A stretch of 64,000 bases of DNA from Notospermus geniculatus (GCA_002633025.1 NMRB01002805.1:18050-82049); one strand, 5' to 3'; shown: positions 11,306 through 23,161, numbered from the stretch's first letter. The notes: generated by a model from the letters alone, not told the origin. A program made the numbers and translations.

Positions 11306-11723
11306 GCACACCAGGCGAAACAGCACGCGAAATCCCCAGTGATCTTCTTAGATAATTTTGGAGGGCAAAGAGTATCATACTCTTCTCTACAGAATTTGAA
11401 GAGTATTTTCACTCTTCAAAGGAGTATTCCAGAAGTAAATTATAGCACACTGATAAATCTCATGAAGTATTTCACCCTTTCAGTTCTGGAATGGAGGAGT
11501 ATTTTGAGATTTCAAGGAGTATTTTAAGCAAATACTCCTCTTATCTTAAGCCCCGCAAAGCAACTTCTCGCCAGCTAAAGCAAACAAGGCGATATCGTTT
11601 TTAGTATTGTTTGTTACTGGGCAATCATTGCTGACAAGAAGATTCCACGTATTGCTGGTGATGCTGCTCAGCGCACTGGCGTCAACAGCCAATTTCGCTC
11701 GCTTGCGATATCGCCTGGTGTGC
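11306..11723. mobile_element. Possible TIR element, GCACACCAGGCGA ends
   Basis: Perfect 13-bp inverted repeats GCACACCAGGCGA (11306-11318) and TCGCCTGGTGTGC (11711-11723) bound an interior with several AGGAGTATTT motifs (about 11335-11545). No target duplication was identified. Confidence 0.45.
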
Positions 11724-12247
11724 TCCTGGCTTTATTGAGATACATTCAATTCAGGACTAAATGGTGATGACGTCCTTAAAAGAGAGGTATCTATCTGCCA
11801 AAGTTGTCCGATGTGGGAGGTTTTACTTTACAACTAACAATGTGTTGCAAAACCACTCATCAAATATTCTGAGAAAAAAACTACCAGCAACATCACTATC
11901 ACCATATCAAAATAACATAGTCAAAATTAGTATTCAGACCGTAAATTTGTAATTTGCATTTTACATCAATTTGGTAAACATTTGCAATTCCCTAAGCTTT
12001 AATTAGCGGTGAATTCTCAAAACGTAACTGAATTAACTGAACCCAAAATTCCCTGCGATAACTCATGGATAAACAAATTAGGCTCCTATCGATATGATAT
12101 CAGTTGAGGATATGTATCTGCGGAAGACATCACGAACTGGGAGATGATCGGAGATTATGTGGCAGCCCAGGAAAATCCTGCGTTGGTCTCCTGGGGGACC
12201 GATTGCATCATAGGATTGTGTACCAGGCCATGTACCATAACTGATAC

Positions 12248-13125
12248 TGCATAAAATGCACCAGCAGTGCACCGCAGGAGTTGCTGCATCAGTACTGCAC
12301 CACTGAGTTGCTGCACCAGAGGAGGCACTACACCATTATTGCACTGGAGGAGTCGCTGCCCCAACACTGCACCAGCACTGCAGCATAGGAGTTGCTACAC
12401 CAACTGCACCCATAGGAGCTGTGCACCAGCACTGCTCCAGCAGAGTTATGCATCAGGACTGCTCCACAAAGTTGTACACCAGCACTGCACCACCAGAGTT
12501 GCTGCACCAGCAATGCATCACAGGAGTTGCAGCACCAGCACTGCACAATAGGAGTTGCTACACCAACTGCACCATAGGAGCTGTGCACCAGCATTGCTCC
12601 AGCAGAGTTATGCATCAAGACTGCTCCAGAGGAGTTGTGCACCAACACTGCAGCAGCACAGAAGTTGTGCATCAGCAATGCATCGAAGAAGTTGCAGCAC
12701 TAGCACTGCACCATAGGAGTTGCTACACCAACTGCACCAAAGGAGTTGTGCACCAGCACTGCTCCAGCGGAGTTACGCATCAGGACTGCTCCAGAGGACT
12801 TGTGCACCACCACTGCACCACCAGAGTTGCTGCATCATAGGAGGCACTACACCATTACTGTACTGGAGGAATCGCTGCCCCAACACTGCGGCACAGGAGG
12901 TTCCCAGCACTGCATCAGCAATGCATCACAGGAGTTGCAGCACCAGCACTGCACCATAAGAGTTGCTACACCAACTGCACCAAAGGAGTTGTGCACCAGC
13001 ATTGCTCCAGCACAGTTGTGCATCAGCACTGCTCCAGCAGAGTTACGCATCAGGACTCTTGCTCCAGAGGAATTGTGCACCACCACTGCACCACATGAGT
13101 TGCTGCACCAGCATTCCTTGCTGTA
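12248..13125. repeat. Minisatellite with higher-order structure
   Basis: Roughly 21-24-bp units related to GTTGCTGCACCAGCACTGCA, with variants such as GTTATGCATCAGGACTGCTC and GTTGCTACACCAACTGCACC. The variants recur in a fixed order, giving a higher-order period of about 170 bp (compare about 12421, 12585, 12750 and 12990). The Cys- and His-rich pseudo-ORFs on both strands follow from the unit length. Confidence 0.9.
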
Positions 13126-13503
13126 CCGCATCTCAAAGATGCAGACTACCACTACCAGTTGCGTAGAACGGAACCTCCTCCACCCAAACACTGATTGCAA
13201 AATGGCATTTCCTCCCTACAACCAACAACCAACGCCTTTTCGATTATCTTAATTTTCAAACGGTTGCTTCATTGCTTTCCGAAAATGCCTTGAAGGCTCA
13301 ATCTTGCCTGACGAATCTATTTCCAGATTAGATTCCCTTGCGATTAGTGTTCAGTTGCCGGCGGATGATTTGTGTAGCAGATCGAGACAGATCATTTGGG
13401 ACCGGGCGCGTCTCATTTACCATGGTTTACGGTTCATGATTAGCAGAGCCGTGTAGGAGACATCAAAAGAAGGACCAGCAGGCAGTATGTCCTTGATTTT
13501 TAA

Positions 13504-13706
13504 AGGACCACGGTACTGCCACTTTTTCTCAACAGCCGGCGCCACTCTCCAACCCAGGGACTAACTACATGTACATTGTCAGCGAATTGACCCGATTTAC
13601 CCAGTACATTTTGTAATGGATTTTTGTAGTTCGTCTTACTGCCACCAGGTGGCACCCTGTACATCGGCAGTAAAATAACGCATTTGAGATCCAATACCGT
13701 GCTCCT
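13504..13706. mobile_element. TTAA-flanked foldback MITE (AGGACCACGGTA), copy 1
   Basis: Starts AGGACCACGGTA after TTAA (13500-13503) and ends TACCGTGCTCCT before TTAA (13707-13710). A second copy, 26832-27038, matches throughout. TTAA target duplication is a piggyBac-superfamily trait; no transposase is present. Confidence 0.75.
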
Positions 13707-14100
13707 TTAATCGTCAAAATTGTGAAGATTATCCAAATGTTGTACTTTGAAATATTTGAACATGTATATGTGCCACTACCAGCCGAAAGTGTGGCTAAAG
13801 GGACCCCCAGACCTGACTTAGCAGTCACTTTCATTTGGGGCTCTGAAAGTGTCACTTTCGCGAAAGTGGAGTCTTGTGCATTAGCATATTACAGCTAGTT
13901 ACACTTTTCCAAAAGTACGGCTAAAGTGTGGGCTGTGCATACGGGCCAAAGACTGGCAATTTTTATCACAAGCTTATTTATCACCAGTAGCCTTCCTGCT
14001 GTCTGACCTCGCACACGAGGTGATGACCAGCAACAACTGGCACAAAGGTCAAACATCTTCGCCAGAAACAGTCGTTGCCAACCCCTGCAGATGAGGTGAC

Positions 14101-14383
14101 CTACAGTATAGGTCACAATTGACATCCCTAAATTCGCGTAAGTTATGCGTAAGTCACTCGTAACTTACACAACAACTCACAAGCTATGTTACGCGCAACT
14201 TACGAGGTGAGTTACGCGGTGAGATACGCGGATTTCGTTAGCTTCGCAGTGATTTAAGATGCGAGTTACGCGATTTTGGCGAGTTACGTGGCGAGTTACG
14301 CGAAACCAAAGCCGTGAGTTATGCGTAATTTACACGTAACTTACGCAAAGCCGTAGGGATGTCAATTGTGACCTGTACTGTAG
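14101..14383. mobile_element. TIR element with TTACGCG/CGTAA cluster
   Basis: Terminal inverted repeats of about 30 bp: CTACAGTATAGGTCACAATT then GACATCCCTA, mirrored at 14354-14383. The interior has more than a dozen TTACG-type motifs such as GAGTTACGCG and CGTAACTTACG in both orientations, so it is CpG-rich in otherwise CpG-poor DNA. Confidence 0.75.
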
Positions 14384-15284
14384 TGGCGATTCGTAGTCAG
14401 GCGATAAAAACCGCCTGTACATGTACGTGGTCCAGCAACATTTTTGACAGGGGACAGCATTGTGTAAAAGTCGAGGGAAAAATTCAGAATATTTCAGCCG
14501 AGTTGGCTATGGTTGAAAACGTTGAACAAACACCAAGATATTGCGACGAATACTTTGTTGTGTCAAAGCTTGAGTCCTCCGTCTATACACAATGCTACTC
14601 TCACACACCCACTTCTCACCACTTACACAACCGTACATGAATAATTATGAATTCAGTCTACTACTGGCTTCCATGATGGCTTGGCAGAAGATAGCTCTCC
14701 AGATGTAACACTGAGCTGGCCGACACCACTCCGGAAAAGAAGAGCAATACTCGTACGAACACTGTTGCACATTTTAAATTTCTTCAACCCCTGGTCAGTG
14801 TCTGGGTATCAACTGATCACAAGTATTCGCCTTCCAGGGCCACAAATGTTGACATGGCTTTGGCCCATCAGGTACCGGTAATGTTAGTCTCGCTTGGCCA
14901 GACGCTATGGGCTCACCCCACCGGTAAGTCACACTCTGCGTCTGGCTCTTTTAGAGATTACCACTCGTGAAGACCGCATGGTGGCAGCATGGGTACTTGC
15001 ATTTTTCGTGGAAGTAGTTTCGTAGAATTTCCACGGCAATTATGAGTGAGAAAGCGTGGTGATTGGCTGGAGCCCAGTGGAGTGCCATCTAGTGGTGTTA
15101 ACGGCTTTTGAGCCCCAAAAGTGCCAGTGTGTGGAAGACCGGGACGTCTTGGGGCTGAGTGTATGGTAATGTAAGATTCGAGGATAGAGTGAAGCATTTG
15201 CCGTGTTCGTCTGTGGTCATGCACACCCAGGCAGCAAGTTACATCGGCCTGACAACAGCCCGACAGCAAAAGGAATAGGCCCAT
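14384..15284. other. No gene seen
   Basis: No supported exon. ORFs at 14359-14640 and 14958-15305 have no recognisable domain. Confidence 0.35.
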
Positions 15285-15414
15285 TAGGCTGCCATCGGAT
15301 GACATGAAACATGAACACGCAGGCGAACAACGCCTTCACAAAGGATTCATCCCATGAAACCTTCATTCGCCTGTGTGTTCGTGTTGTGTGTCATCCGATG
15401 TAAAATCAGCCTTA
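15285..15414. mobile_element. Short foldback, CATCGGATGACA arms
   Basis: GCCATCGGATGACATGAAAC then ATGAACACGCAGGCGAA is mirrored by TTCGCCTGTGTGTTCGTGTT then GTGTGTCATCCGATG, with a loop of about 40 bp. Confidence 0.7.
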
Positions 15415-15724
15415 AGGCTTCCATTACATACAGTATATGCAAACTCCGGTTAACAATGGCTTCACGGTCGTGAATCCATTTGAAGCCTTTGTTGACTGGC
15501 ATTTTCGTATTCCGTATACTTCTATGTAAAGGAAGCCTAAAGGAATCGGCCCGTTGTTGGCCAATGTCACTTGCTGCCCAAATTTTCCTGAACGCAGGTC
15601 TAAAGTAAAGCTGGAGTTCTCATTCAGGTGTAAGGCTACCGGTAATTGTTTGTGTTTGTCCACAGATATTCATGCAGTGGTACTTGTTGCGATTTGTGGT
15701 CAGACGGTTCGTCCCGAAACACGA

Positions 15725-17678
15725 CACAGTGAGCCTGAAATGGGTTTAAGAGCAAAAAAATTGCCCACAAATTAAACCTGTACCATCTGTTAGAGTATGG
15801 TCTGGGGAGTGTTTTGATGCAAAAAGGAAAAAAATCGGTTGGGAATTTTTTGAGAAAATCGCATTTTTCTGAAATTTCAATATCAGAATTCAAGAAATGG
15901 ATAAAAAAGTGTTAACACACATTTTTTAAACTTCAAAATCAATTGTATTCATTTGCAAATGATACTAGGAAAGCTCTGATATAAAGACAATAAAAATGCA
16001 CTGTTTTTTTTGAGAAAATAGTTTTTTTCTTAAATTTCAATGGAATTTGAGAACTTGGATAAAAAAGGGTTAACACACATTTGATTGTGGTGCTGGGAGA
16101 GCACCAAAGCAAAGACAATAAGGAATTGTGCATAGATGTCAATGTGCATCGCAATCCTAACAATGTTAGGATTGGGGTTGACCCCCTACCCCTCCTTATC
16201 CTAATGTAGGAACATTGACAATCGACAATTGACCATTGACCAAAATTTGAAAAAAATGNNNNNNNNNNNNNNNNNNNNNNNNNNNNNNNNNNNNNNNNNN
16301 NNNNNNNNNNNNNNNNNNNNNNNNNNNNNNNNNNNNNNNNNNNNNNNNNNNNNNNNNNNNNNNNNNNNNNNNNNNNNNNNNNNNNNNNNNNNNNNNNNNN
16401 NNNNNNNNNNNNNNNNNNNNNNNNNNNNNNNNNNNNNNNNNNNNNNNNNNNNNNNNNNNNNNNNNNNNNNNNNNNNNNNNNNNNNNNNNNNNNNNNNNNN
16501 NNNNNNNNNNNNNNNNNNNNNNNNNNNNNNNNNNNNNNNNNNNNNNNNNNNNNNNNNNNNNNNNNNNNNNNNNNNNNNNNNNNNNNNNNNNNNNNNNNNN
16601 NNNNNNNNNNNNNNNNNNNNNNNNNNNNNNNNNNNNNNNNNNNNNNNNNNNNNNNNNNNNNNNNNNNNNNNNNNNNNNNNNNNNNNNNNNNNNNNNNNNN
16701 NNNNNNNNNNNNNNNNNNNNNNNNNNNNNNNNNNNNNNNNNNNNNNNNNNNNNNNNNNNNNNNNNNNNNNNNNNNNNNNNNNNNNNNNNNNNNNNNNNNN
16801 NNNNNNNNNNNNNNNNNNNNNNNNNNNNNNNNNNNNNNNNNNNNNNNNNNNNNNNNNNNNNNNNNNNNNNNNNNNNNNNNNNNNNNNNNNNNNNNNNNNN
16901 NNNNNNNNNNNNNNNNNNNNNNNNNNNNNNNNNNNNNNNCCCCAGGAATAGGCCTAATCATATTGCAACACACCATTGGGGCCAATGTCATATTGTTAGG
17001 AGATCTGGCTCTTACCTAGAGTGAGTGCACCCAACTTTAGTAGTCCAGTCTAATTGTCAAGTAATTATCTCATTTTTCGTGAATGTGGTGGGCATTATTC
17101 TTGATAGAATAGGCCTAATCAGTTACCATTGGTCTAGGCCTGCTGTTATGACCATTTTTAGGAGTTTCAACAGTATACAATAGGATTTATTGTCAAGTAT
17201 CAAAATGCATTGTCTTAGCTGCTGTTACATAATATTACTACTTCTCTTCATGGTGATTGTTAATCTTTCAGATTCAAGTATCACCACTGCGAATTTTATT
17301 TAAATCAGACCCATACTTTCTGAGATATGCACACTTTGGACATGGGAGCGTTCTTCCTCCAGCCCCTTTAAGAAAGAAAACTATTTTCTCAAGAAAAAAC
17401 AGGGAAATGTTATTGTCTTTATATCAGAGCTTCCCTAGTATCATTTGCAAATGAATACAACTGATTTTGAAATTAAAAAATGTGCGTTAACCCTTTTTTA
17501 CCAATTTCTCAAATTCTGACATTGGAATTTCAGAAAAAATGCGATTTTCTCAAAAAATTCCCAACGGATTTTTTTCATTTTTGCATCAAAACACTCCCCA
17601 GACCATACTCTAACAGATGGTACAGGTTTGATTTGTGGGCAATTTTTTTGCTCTTAAACCCATTTCAGGCTCACTGTG
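15725..17678. mobile_element. Large foldback element, ~320-bp arms, interrupted by gap
   Basis: Left arm from CACAGTGAGCCTGAAATGGG (15725) to about 16080; right arm from about 17370 to the mirrored end at 17678. Arms share TTGCATCAAAACACTCCCCA and CATTTGCAAATGA blocks with substitutions and small indels. A 4-bp direct repeat, ACGA, flanks both sides (15721-15724, 17679-17682). The centre is partly unknown because of the assembly gap. Confidence 0.75.
16259..16939. other. Assembly gap (681 N)
   Basis: Run of N. Long ORFs that cross it are artefacts. Confidence 0.99.
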
Positions 17679-18171
17679 ACGAGGAGGCCCAGTCAAATTT
17701 CCATGATGGGACCAGACCAACCAGCAAGATAATCATCAGAAAACATCCGTCCCGGAGGAGGAATCGCCACTGCTTCCTCCCAGGGGCTAGGACTTCATCA
17801 ATCTCAGACAAAAAATGGTCTCAATAAGAGATATCTAGGAGAAGTTTGGATTGTTGAGGGTTCGGGCACAAGTACTTGTCTCCAGGGTCCAATAACCACT
17901 TCTTTGTCTGCTGGGCCTGGAATTTCATCAGGACGTCTGCCCAATAACTATACATTTTTCATAGAATGACAAGCAAACAAGTCGAAGCAAAAGGACCTGA
18001 GAGATATCATTAACTATTGCCTTGATTGTTGGCGTTGTTTTGGGAGCATCTTTCGGTCCCGATGTCCAACGTTCTGGGCGCAGAGAGTGATTTCCTCTCC
18101 AGTGGCAGCAACGTAGCAGCAACGTAGCAACGTTGCGTAGCAGCAACTCAACCCCGCAGAAGCAGCCTTAA
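17679..18171. other. No gene supported
   Basis: An ORF segment at 17680-17827 (Arg- and Ser-rich) follows the foldback end and has no recognisable domain or donor site. Confidence 0.35.
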
Positions 18172-18534
18172 GCCAGGCATACATCGCACTTGTGACTGAA
18201 TACAACTAGTCGCCACTGAGCTACATGTACCTGATGACTGGGAGGATCTAGCTGGAACTGGATGGAGGAGACTGATCAGTCACCAGAAAGAGTGTCGATG
18301 TACGCACCCTTGCGACTCGCTGGAACTGAGATTTTGCCAGTCGCCATGAGTTGCACATGTTCAACTTTCTAGCAACTAGTTGTATCCAGTTTTGTTCATG
18401 TTCAGGACATGACAACTGATTGGATCCTCCTACCTTTACTGAGTTGCTTAACTTGCGATGTGCGCACAGCACGTACATCACCAGTGACTGATCAGATCAG
18501 TTGCTTCCAGTCGCAAGTGCGATGTACACTTGGC
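18172..18534. mobile_element. Foldback family C, copy 2
   Basis: Begins GCCAGGCATACATCGCACTT directly after TTAA (18168-18171) and ends GCAAGTGCGATGTACACTTG plus GC. The interior matches copy 1 (CTCGCTGGAACTGAGATTTT, AACTAGTTGTATCCAGT). Confidence 0.75.
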
Positions 18535-18639
18535 TATGGCATTGTTAGAAAGGACTTCCAACCTCGTGTAATGGCTCTAGACACAATTTCCTATCTCTGA
18601 GAACTTTTACGAATTAGTAGCTGTGCTGTCAGCTTAAAC

Positions 18640-18883
18640 CTGGCGTCCACTAGGGTGCGGACAAGACGCGGAATGCAAATTTAGTAAATCCGCATTCATT
18701 CAGCAATCTCTCCACATATTCTTGAAAGATTCAATTCACTGTCTTTATCATTCCTAAACATTTCCCAGCGTTTCTGCACTTTCAGTTGCCCAATAGTCAC
18801 TGATGCGTAAAGAATGCTGAAATGACACCGTTTGCTTCCGCAACCCTTCCTAATGTTGTCGGCACTCTAGTGGATGCCACCCA
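18640..18883 (+). repeat. Dispersed repeat, copy 2 of 7848-8099
   Basis: Direct-orientation match to 7848-8099 over about 245 bp. Imperfect inverted ends GGCGTCCACTAGGGTGC and GGCACTCTAGTGGATGCC suggest a small DNA transposon. Confidence 0.7.
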
Positions 18884-19768
18884 AGTTTTGTAGATAATTT
18901 TTATTCTTGATAAACCAAGTCCAAGTAGTTGAACATGTACATGTACTTCCTTGGAGATGACTTCAAGCCTACAGTTCATTCCAAATCCCAGTGGCGCGAG
19001 GGTTTCAGCCGATATCTCCGCAACGGCTGGCTCAAATTCAACATACCATACATCAATTAACTTGTCTTTCTCGCCGGTATCTTTCTGCTATCTTCATTTT
19101 TCGCGTAAGGCCTGCATAACAGATCCCTTTCTCAAAACCCATTTCATTTGGCTATGCTGTTCAGTGCAGTTTACACGTGCGCGATGCATTGCGTCATTTC
19201 AAAATGGCCGCCATTTCGGCCGTAAACATGAACTGTGTGATTTGTGAAAGAACTTTTTTCTGTCACGTTTTTTGGCAAAATGACAGTGATGATGGCTGTA
19301 CCGCCAAGAAAGACAAGTCGATTGACGTATGTTTCATCAAAATCGGCCCAGCCGTTGCGGAGCTATCGTTGATAAACCTCACGCCAATCGGAACTGGAAT
19401 GGAGAGTAGGTAGGCTCTAGCGATACCAACCCATTCTGGCGTGATCTGAATGAACTGCTAGAGAGTTCTTCCTCCATTTTCAGCTTTCTCAGAGATGCCT
19501 TGAGGCCTCTATAGGCTCATTATCACTGCGTCGAACCACTCCAAAGTAGTAGGCCTATATTGTAAGAAACTACAATAAAGAACAAATGCAGTTCTTTTTA
19601 AAAACACAACATACCTTTTCGTTCTATGACATAAAGAAGGTGTACATACCTGGAAAGACAAGAAGAATAAACATGAGAAATAAATCAAACTACGATGTGT
19701 TTTCTTGACGTCGATGTACATTTCACAGGATGAAGAATTTGAGGGTTAGGTAATGGTTAGGGTAGGTA
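18884..19768. other. No gene seen
   Basis: Contains AAAATGGCCGCCATTT near 19200, a motif often found in dispersed invertebrate repeats. No exon supported. Confidence 0.35.
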
Positions 19769-20048
19769 CACTGTTAGAAATTTTTGTAATATTTTTACAG
19801 AAATTGCCTGCAGCAGAGTTTCGGGAACTTCTGTAAATTTACACATGGTGTGATTTATGTTTTCCTGTATAGTTGGACTCAATTGGACTGTCCAGAATGA
19901 TGCTTTCTGAGAACATATGAAAATATAATTTGGTCAGCCTCCAGTCAAGTCATTGTTAACATTTCTCTGACTCTGTAATTTTACAAATCACGTCCTGAAA
20001 CTCTGCTGCAGGAATTTTCTGTAAAATCCTCTGTTTTTTCTAACAGTG
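19769..20048. mobile_element. TA-flanked MITE, CACTGTTAGAAA ends
   Basis: Starts CACTGTTAGAAA after TA and ends TTTTTTCTAACAGTG before TA. Long sub-terminal inverted segments share CCTGCAGCAGAGTTTC and TCTGTAAA. A TA duplication is typical of Tc1/mariner-class MITEs. Confidence 0.7.
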
Positions 20049-20306
20049 TAGGGTCATCTGAAAAGTGAAACGAAGATTCGAACCGCGCCCCGTCTTTGAA
20101 GAGGTGATGACGGATTGCCAACATGTCGACAGATCATCTCAAAACTGAGATCTGCAAAACTGTAAGTTTTGCAAAATTGCAAGAAGTGTCCCATCGACAA
20201 GTTGGACAACCATCACTGGGAGGACATCAGAAATGAGCAGAACGTACTTCAAGTGTCAAAGATAAGCGAAGTCACAGTATGACAGATACCCAAATTGAAG
20301 TCTGAC

Positions 20307-21045
20307 CATTATAAAGGAATCAACCATAAAGGTTTAACTGTGAACGATGAGCTTACTGAGGGATACACTTCATGTGTTGCCACCAGAGGTCTCTCACTGC
20401 CTGAATTTCGGCTTTATGTAATAGGCACGAGCTTCAACTTTTTTTGTGGTGAAGAGGTACATGAACCTGTCAACTTGATGCTTTGAATTCCATTTCTGAG
20501 GATAACACAGCTATTTTCAGCACAATTAGTGCTCCATGTGCAAATGTACGTCAGCATATTCAAATGTACAGATGACCCTGCACTCACATCGTTTGTGGGG
20601 TTCTCATTAATTCAGTCCTTTTGTATCATAAGATCAACTAGTCGGAATTCAACAAAATTTGCAGTGAACGTGTGCAGAAGGGTCTTGCCTATCATATAGA
20701 AAAGTCAGAATGCAAATCTGTTGAGGTTTAAAGGAGTTAGACGCCGAAGTTGTAAACACTCACTCACTGGTTCTCCATCCACAGACGCCTGCGGTGCTGC
20801 CACGTATTGTCGGTGATATGTACTGACGTGAATATCGTGAGTGAGTTGCATCAGACCGGGAACCAGTCTAACGATCACGGGTGCTGCCACCTGCACGAAG
20901 GAATAAAACTAGTTTGCCGACCATATTTGTAAACAAACCAGCTTGTTTACAACTTCGGCGTCTAACTCCTTTAAAGGGATACTGTCCACATTTATAAAAT
21001 GCTAAATTTGTAAGTTGAACCTTTATGGTTGATTCCTTTATGGTA
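20307..21045. mobile_element. Foldback, ATAAAGGAATCAACCATAAA ends, with nested insertion
   Basis: Inverted ends of about 30 bp at 20307-20339 and 21013-21045. A separate TTAA element occupies 20733-20970 inside it. Confidence 0.65.
20733..20970. mobile_element. TTAA-flanked foldback (AGGAGTTAGACG)
   Basis: Begins AGGAGTTAGACGCCGAAGTT then GTAAAC, with an exact mirror at the right end, between two TTAA copies (20729-20732, 20971-20974). Confidence 0.75.
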
Positions 21046-21416
21046 TGACCCATGGATCAAAAGCACCCTGGGTCATTGACCCTTGACAAAATTCTCTACT
21101 GAAAGCCCTGAAGACCTCCCACAAAAGCGTCCATCCTGACAGAAAGGTCATCAACGATCGTGTCCACGACGCCTCTCACCCGTTTGATCCGGTAATGAAT
21201 CCAGAAAGAAAGAGACAAGACCTGACAACAGGTGAAACTCTACAAGATCTTGTTTCCTCGAGGAGACAATCAGGTGTCGTGATCTGGAAAGCTTCCGTAT
21301 ATTGTTATCCACGGTGAATGGGGAGGAAATGGCGCGATGGGGTTGATAGGATGAAGGATAAGGCAGGAAGAGCTCAAGGTGGAACCAGTTTTTTTTAACA
21401 AGTGCGGAAAGACTAA

Positions 21417-21545
21417 GGGCCGTACGCTTAGGTCAGACTTCAGCCACACTTCCATTGAAGTCGGACTTTTTTCAATGCTTCAAGCATAGAGAAAGTCTAA
21501 CTTCAGCTGTACTTTAGGGTAAAGTCTGACCCAAGCGTGCGGCCC
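21417..21545. mobile_element. Hairpin MITE, GGGCCGTACGCTT, copy 1
   Basis: Near-complete inverted arms: GGGCCGTACGCTTAGGTCAG then ACTT, mirrored by AAAGTCTGACCCAAGCGTGC then GGCCC. Matches 54148-54268. It directly abuts the next hairpin. Confidence 0.75.
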
Positions 21546-21782
21546 TAATGCCCGTGTCACACTGTCCCGAAATTAGAAATTAGACATCTGATGGCGACAC
21601 AAGTATCGAATTTTGAATTTTGCGTGAAGATGGTCCCGAAGTCAACTTCCAGAATCTTGCAAATTTTCGATCCCAACCGGGGTCTTCTTCAGGCTGGCAC
21701 TTTTCAGTAAGATTTCCAAAAGTTTCCATTAATTCGTATGGCCATCGGGTGTCAACTTCGGGACAGTGTGACACGGGCATTA
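21546..21782. mobile_element. Hairpin MITE, TAATGCCCGTGTCACACTGT
   Basis: Ends are exact inverted repeats of about 25 bp (TAATGCCCGTGTCACACTGT then CCCGA). The interior includes a GGTTGGGATCGAAAATT-type motif related to sequence near 38660. Confidence 0.75.
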
Positions 21783-21915
21783 GTCTCTGAGAGTCGTTCA
21801 CCTAGGTAAAATGTTGACAAGTGAATCAATCCTGCGACCTCCTGAGAACAAACTGCACTACACTACAGCCATCCATAGTAATCCTTCTTCTAGTGGAGAC
21901 TTCCTTGCAACCCTT

Positions 21916-22220
21916 TGTGGAGCCTGGTGGTGTAGTGGTCTGGGTCTCCGACTGGCGGTCAGAGGATCCCGGGTTCGAATCCCACTGTGGCGTGAGACTT
22001 TGGGCAAGTCTCTTTGCCTCACTGGCCTCTCTCCACCCAGGTGTATAAATGGGTACCGGTCGGAAATGCTCAGATTGTAGCGCTGAATGGGCAGCTCATC
22101 TGAGTTCTACTAAAAGGTTTCAGGACATACTGGGGTTAAAGTGTAAAGTCGGATGAGAACCTCTACTGTAGTTGATATCAGACTATAAAGTCAAACTTTA
22201 ATCATTCTTTTCGTGGACAG
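21916..22220 (+). mobile_element. CORE-like tRNA SINE (family S1) with target duplication
   Basis: A tRNA-like head (A-box GTGGTGTAGTGGTC, B-box GGGTTCGAATCCC) is followed by a body with TTTGGGCAAGTCTCTTTGCC and AGGTGTATAAATGGGTACC, resembling the MIR/CORE-SINE domain. Flanked by a perfect 15-bp direct repeat TTCCTTGCAACCCTT (21901-21915, 22221-22235), as expected for LINE-mediated retroposition. Other copies: 51621-51900 (minus) and a tail fragment at 36968-37085. Confidence 0.85.
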
Positions 22221-22695
22221 TTCCTTGCAACCCTTCGACAGATCACAACTGAAAATCTTTCCTAAAGCGTTGCTCAAACTGCTGAAAGATTCCCGACTCC
22301 AGCGTGTACTTCTCACTGAAGATGATGAGGTAAAGGCGACAAGATACTGTAATCTTTACCTCAGACGACGGGGATTGGCCTAGTGGTTAAGGCATGCTGC
22401 CCCTGAGTGCTGGCGATTGATGCCTTATGCGAGGATCCGTGTGTTTGAGTGCAGTAGGAGGCCATGTCTTTCACCTTAGAAACCTGTTGTTATTTCATGC
22501 CCGTGACCTCCTGAGATTGAAAACAAACTGCACTACACAACAGCAGTCTTTGCATGAAACCCTTTTCGCGGATCACAACCGAAAATCTTTCCTAATGCGT
22601 TGCTCAAACTGCTGAAAGATTCCAGCATGTTCTTCTCACTGAAGATGATGCGGTAAAAGCGACAAGATACTGTAATCTTTACCTCAGACGACCGC
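22210..22695 (+). repeat. Segmental tandem duplication
   Basis: The segment ending CTTTACCTCAGACGAC at about 22368 recurs at 22510-22695 with about 90% identity (GAAAATCTTTCCTAA, GCGTTGCTCAAACTGCTGAA). The second copy lacks the S1 SINE and so gives its empty site. Confidence 0.75.
22370..22505 (+). mobile_element. tRNA-headed SINE fragment, copy 2
   Basis: Plus-strand copy of the element at 8853-8989: GGCCTAGTGGTTAAGGCATG (A-box region), a degenerate B-box GTGTGTTTGAGTGC, then TCTTTCACCTTAGAAACCTG. Confidence 0.65.
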
Positions 22696-23161
22696 GGGCA
22701 AAAAATGACGAATTATCTCACAGATAAGCGCGTGGATGTAAGTTCACAGAGTCGGGCAATAAGATTGAACACGTCATTGGTTGGCCCTTCAGAGAATCAA
22801 AGCTTTTCATCGCCGTGCAATCAAATTAGGAGCACACACATAACGGTCCTTAGGGAGAGGAAATTACATTTGGAGTTAATGAAGGAGAGGTTGCTATATT
22901 CTTCTGTCGTATGAGTGATGATGATGATGGGCGAGATATTTTGGCGTCTTAACTCATTCTGTTTGAGCAGACGGCCTTCTGTTGAGCGAACAGACAACAT
23001 CTTCTGTCAGTCGGAGCCTTTTTCTTGAAACGTCCAACGTTTTAGGCAAAATAATTGAAGAACTTGACGATTATTTTAACCCATTGGACCCGCGGATGTT
23101 TAAAAAAGTTCCATCTGTAACCCACAGGATTTTTTCCACATGACAAATTTACCTTCAGTTG
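22696..23161. other. No gene seen
   Basis: No exon or bounded repeat recognised. Confidence 0.4.

Noticed and set aside
12267-13252. Overlapping Cys/His/Ser-rich ORFs on both strands
   Set aside because: Generated by the 21-24-bp minisatellite; no start context, signal peptide or splice evidence.
15939-16991. 350-residue ORF across an assembly gap
   Set aside because: Most of it is N; the flanks are foldback arms.
17480-17827. 115-residue ORF running out of the foldback arm
   Set aside because: Its first 60 residues are transposon arm; the remainder has no domain or splice context.
21916-21990. tRNA gene
   Set aside because: Part of a SINE with a CORE-like body, a target duplication and other dispersed copies.
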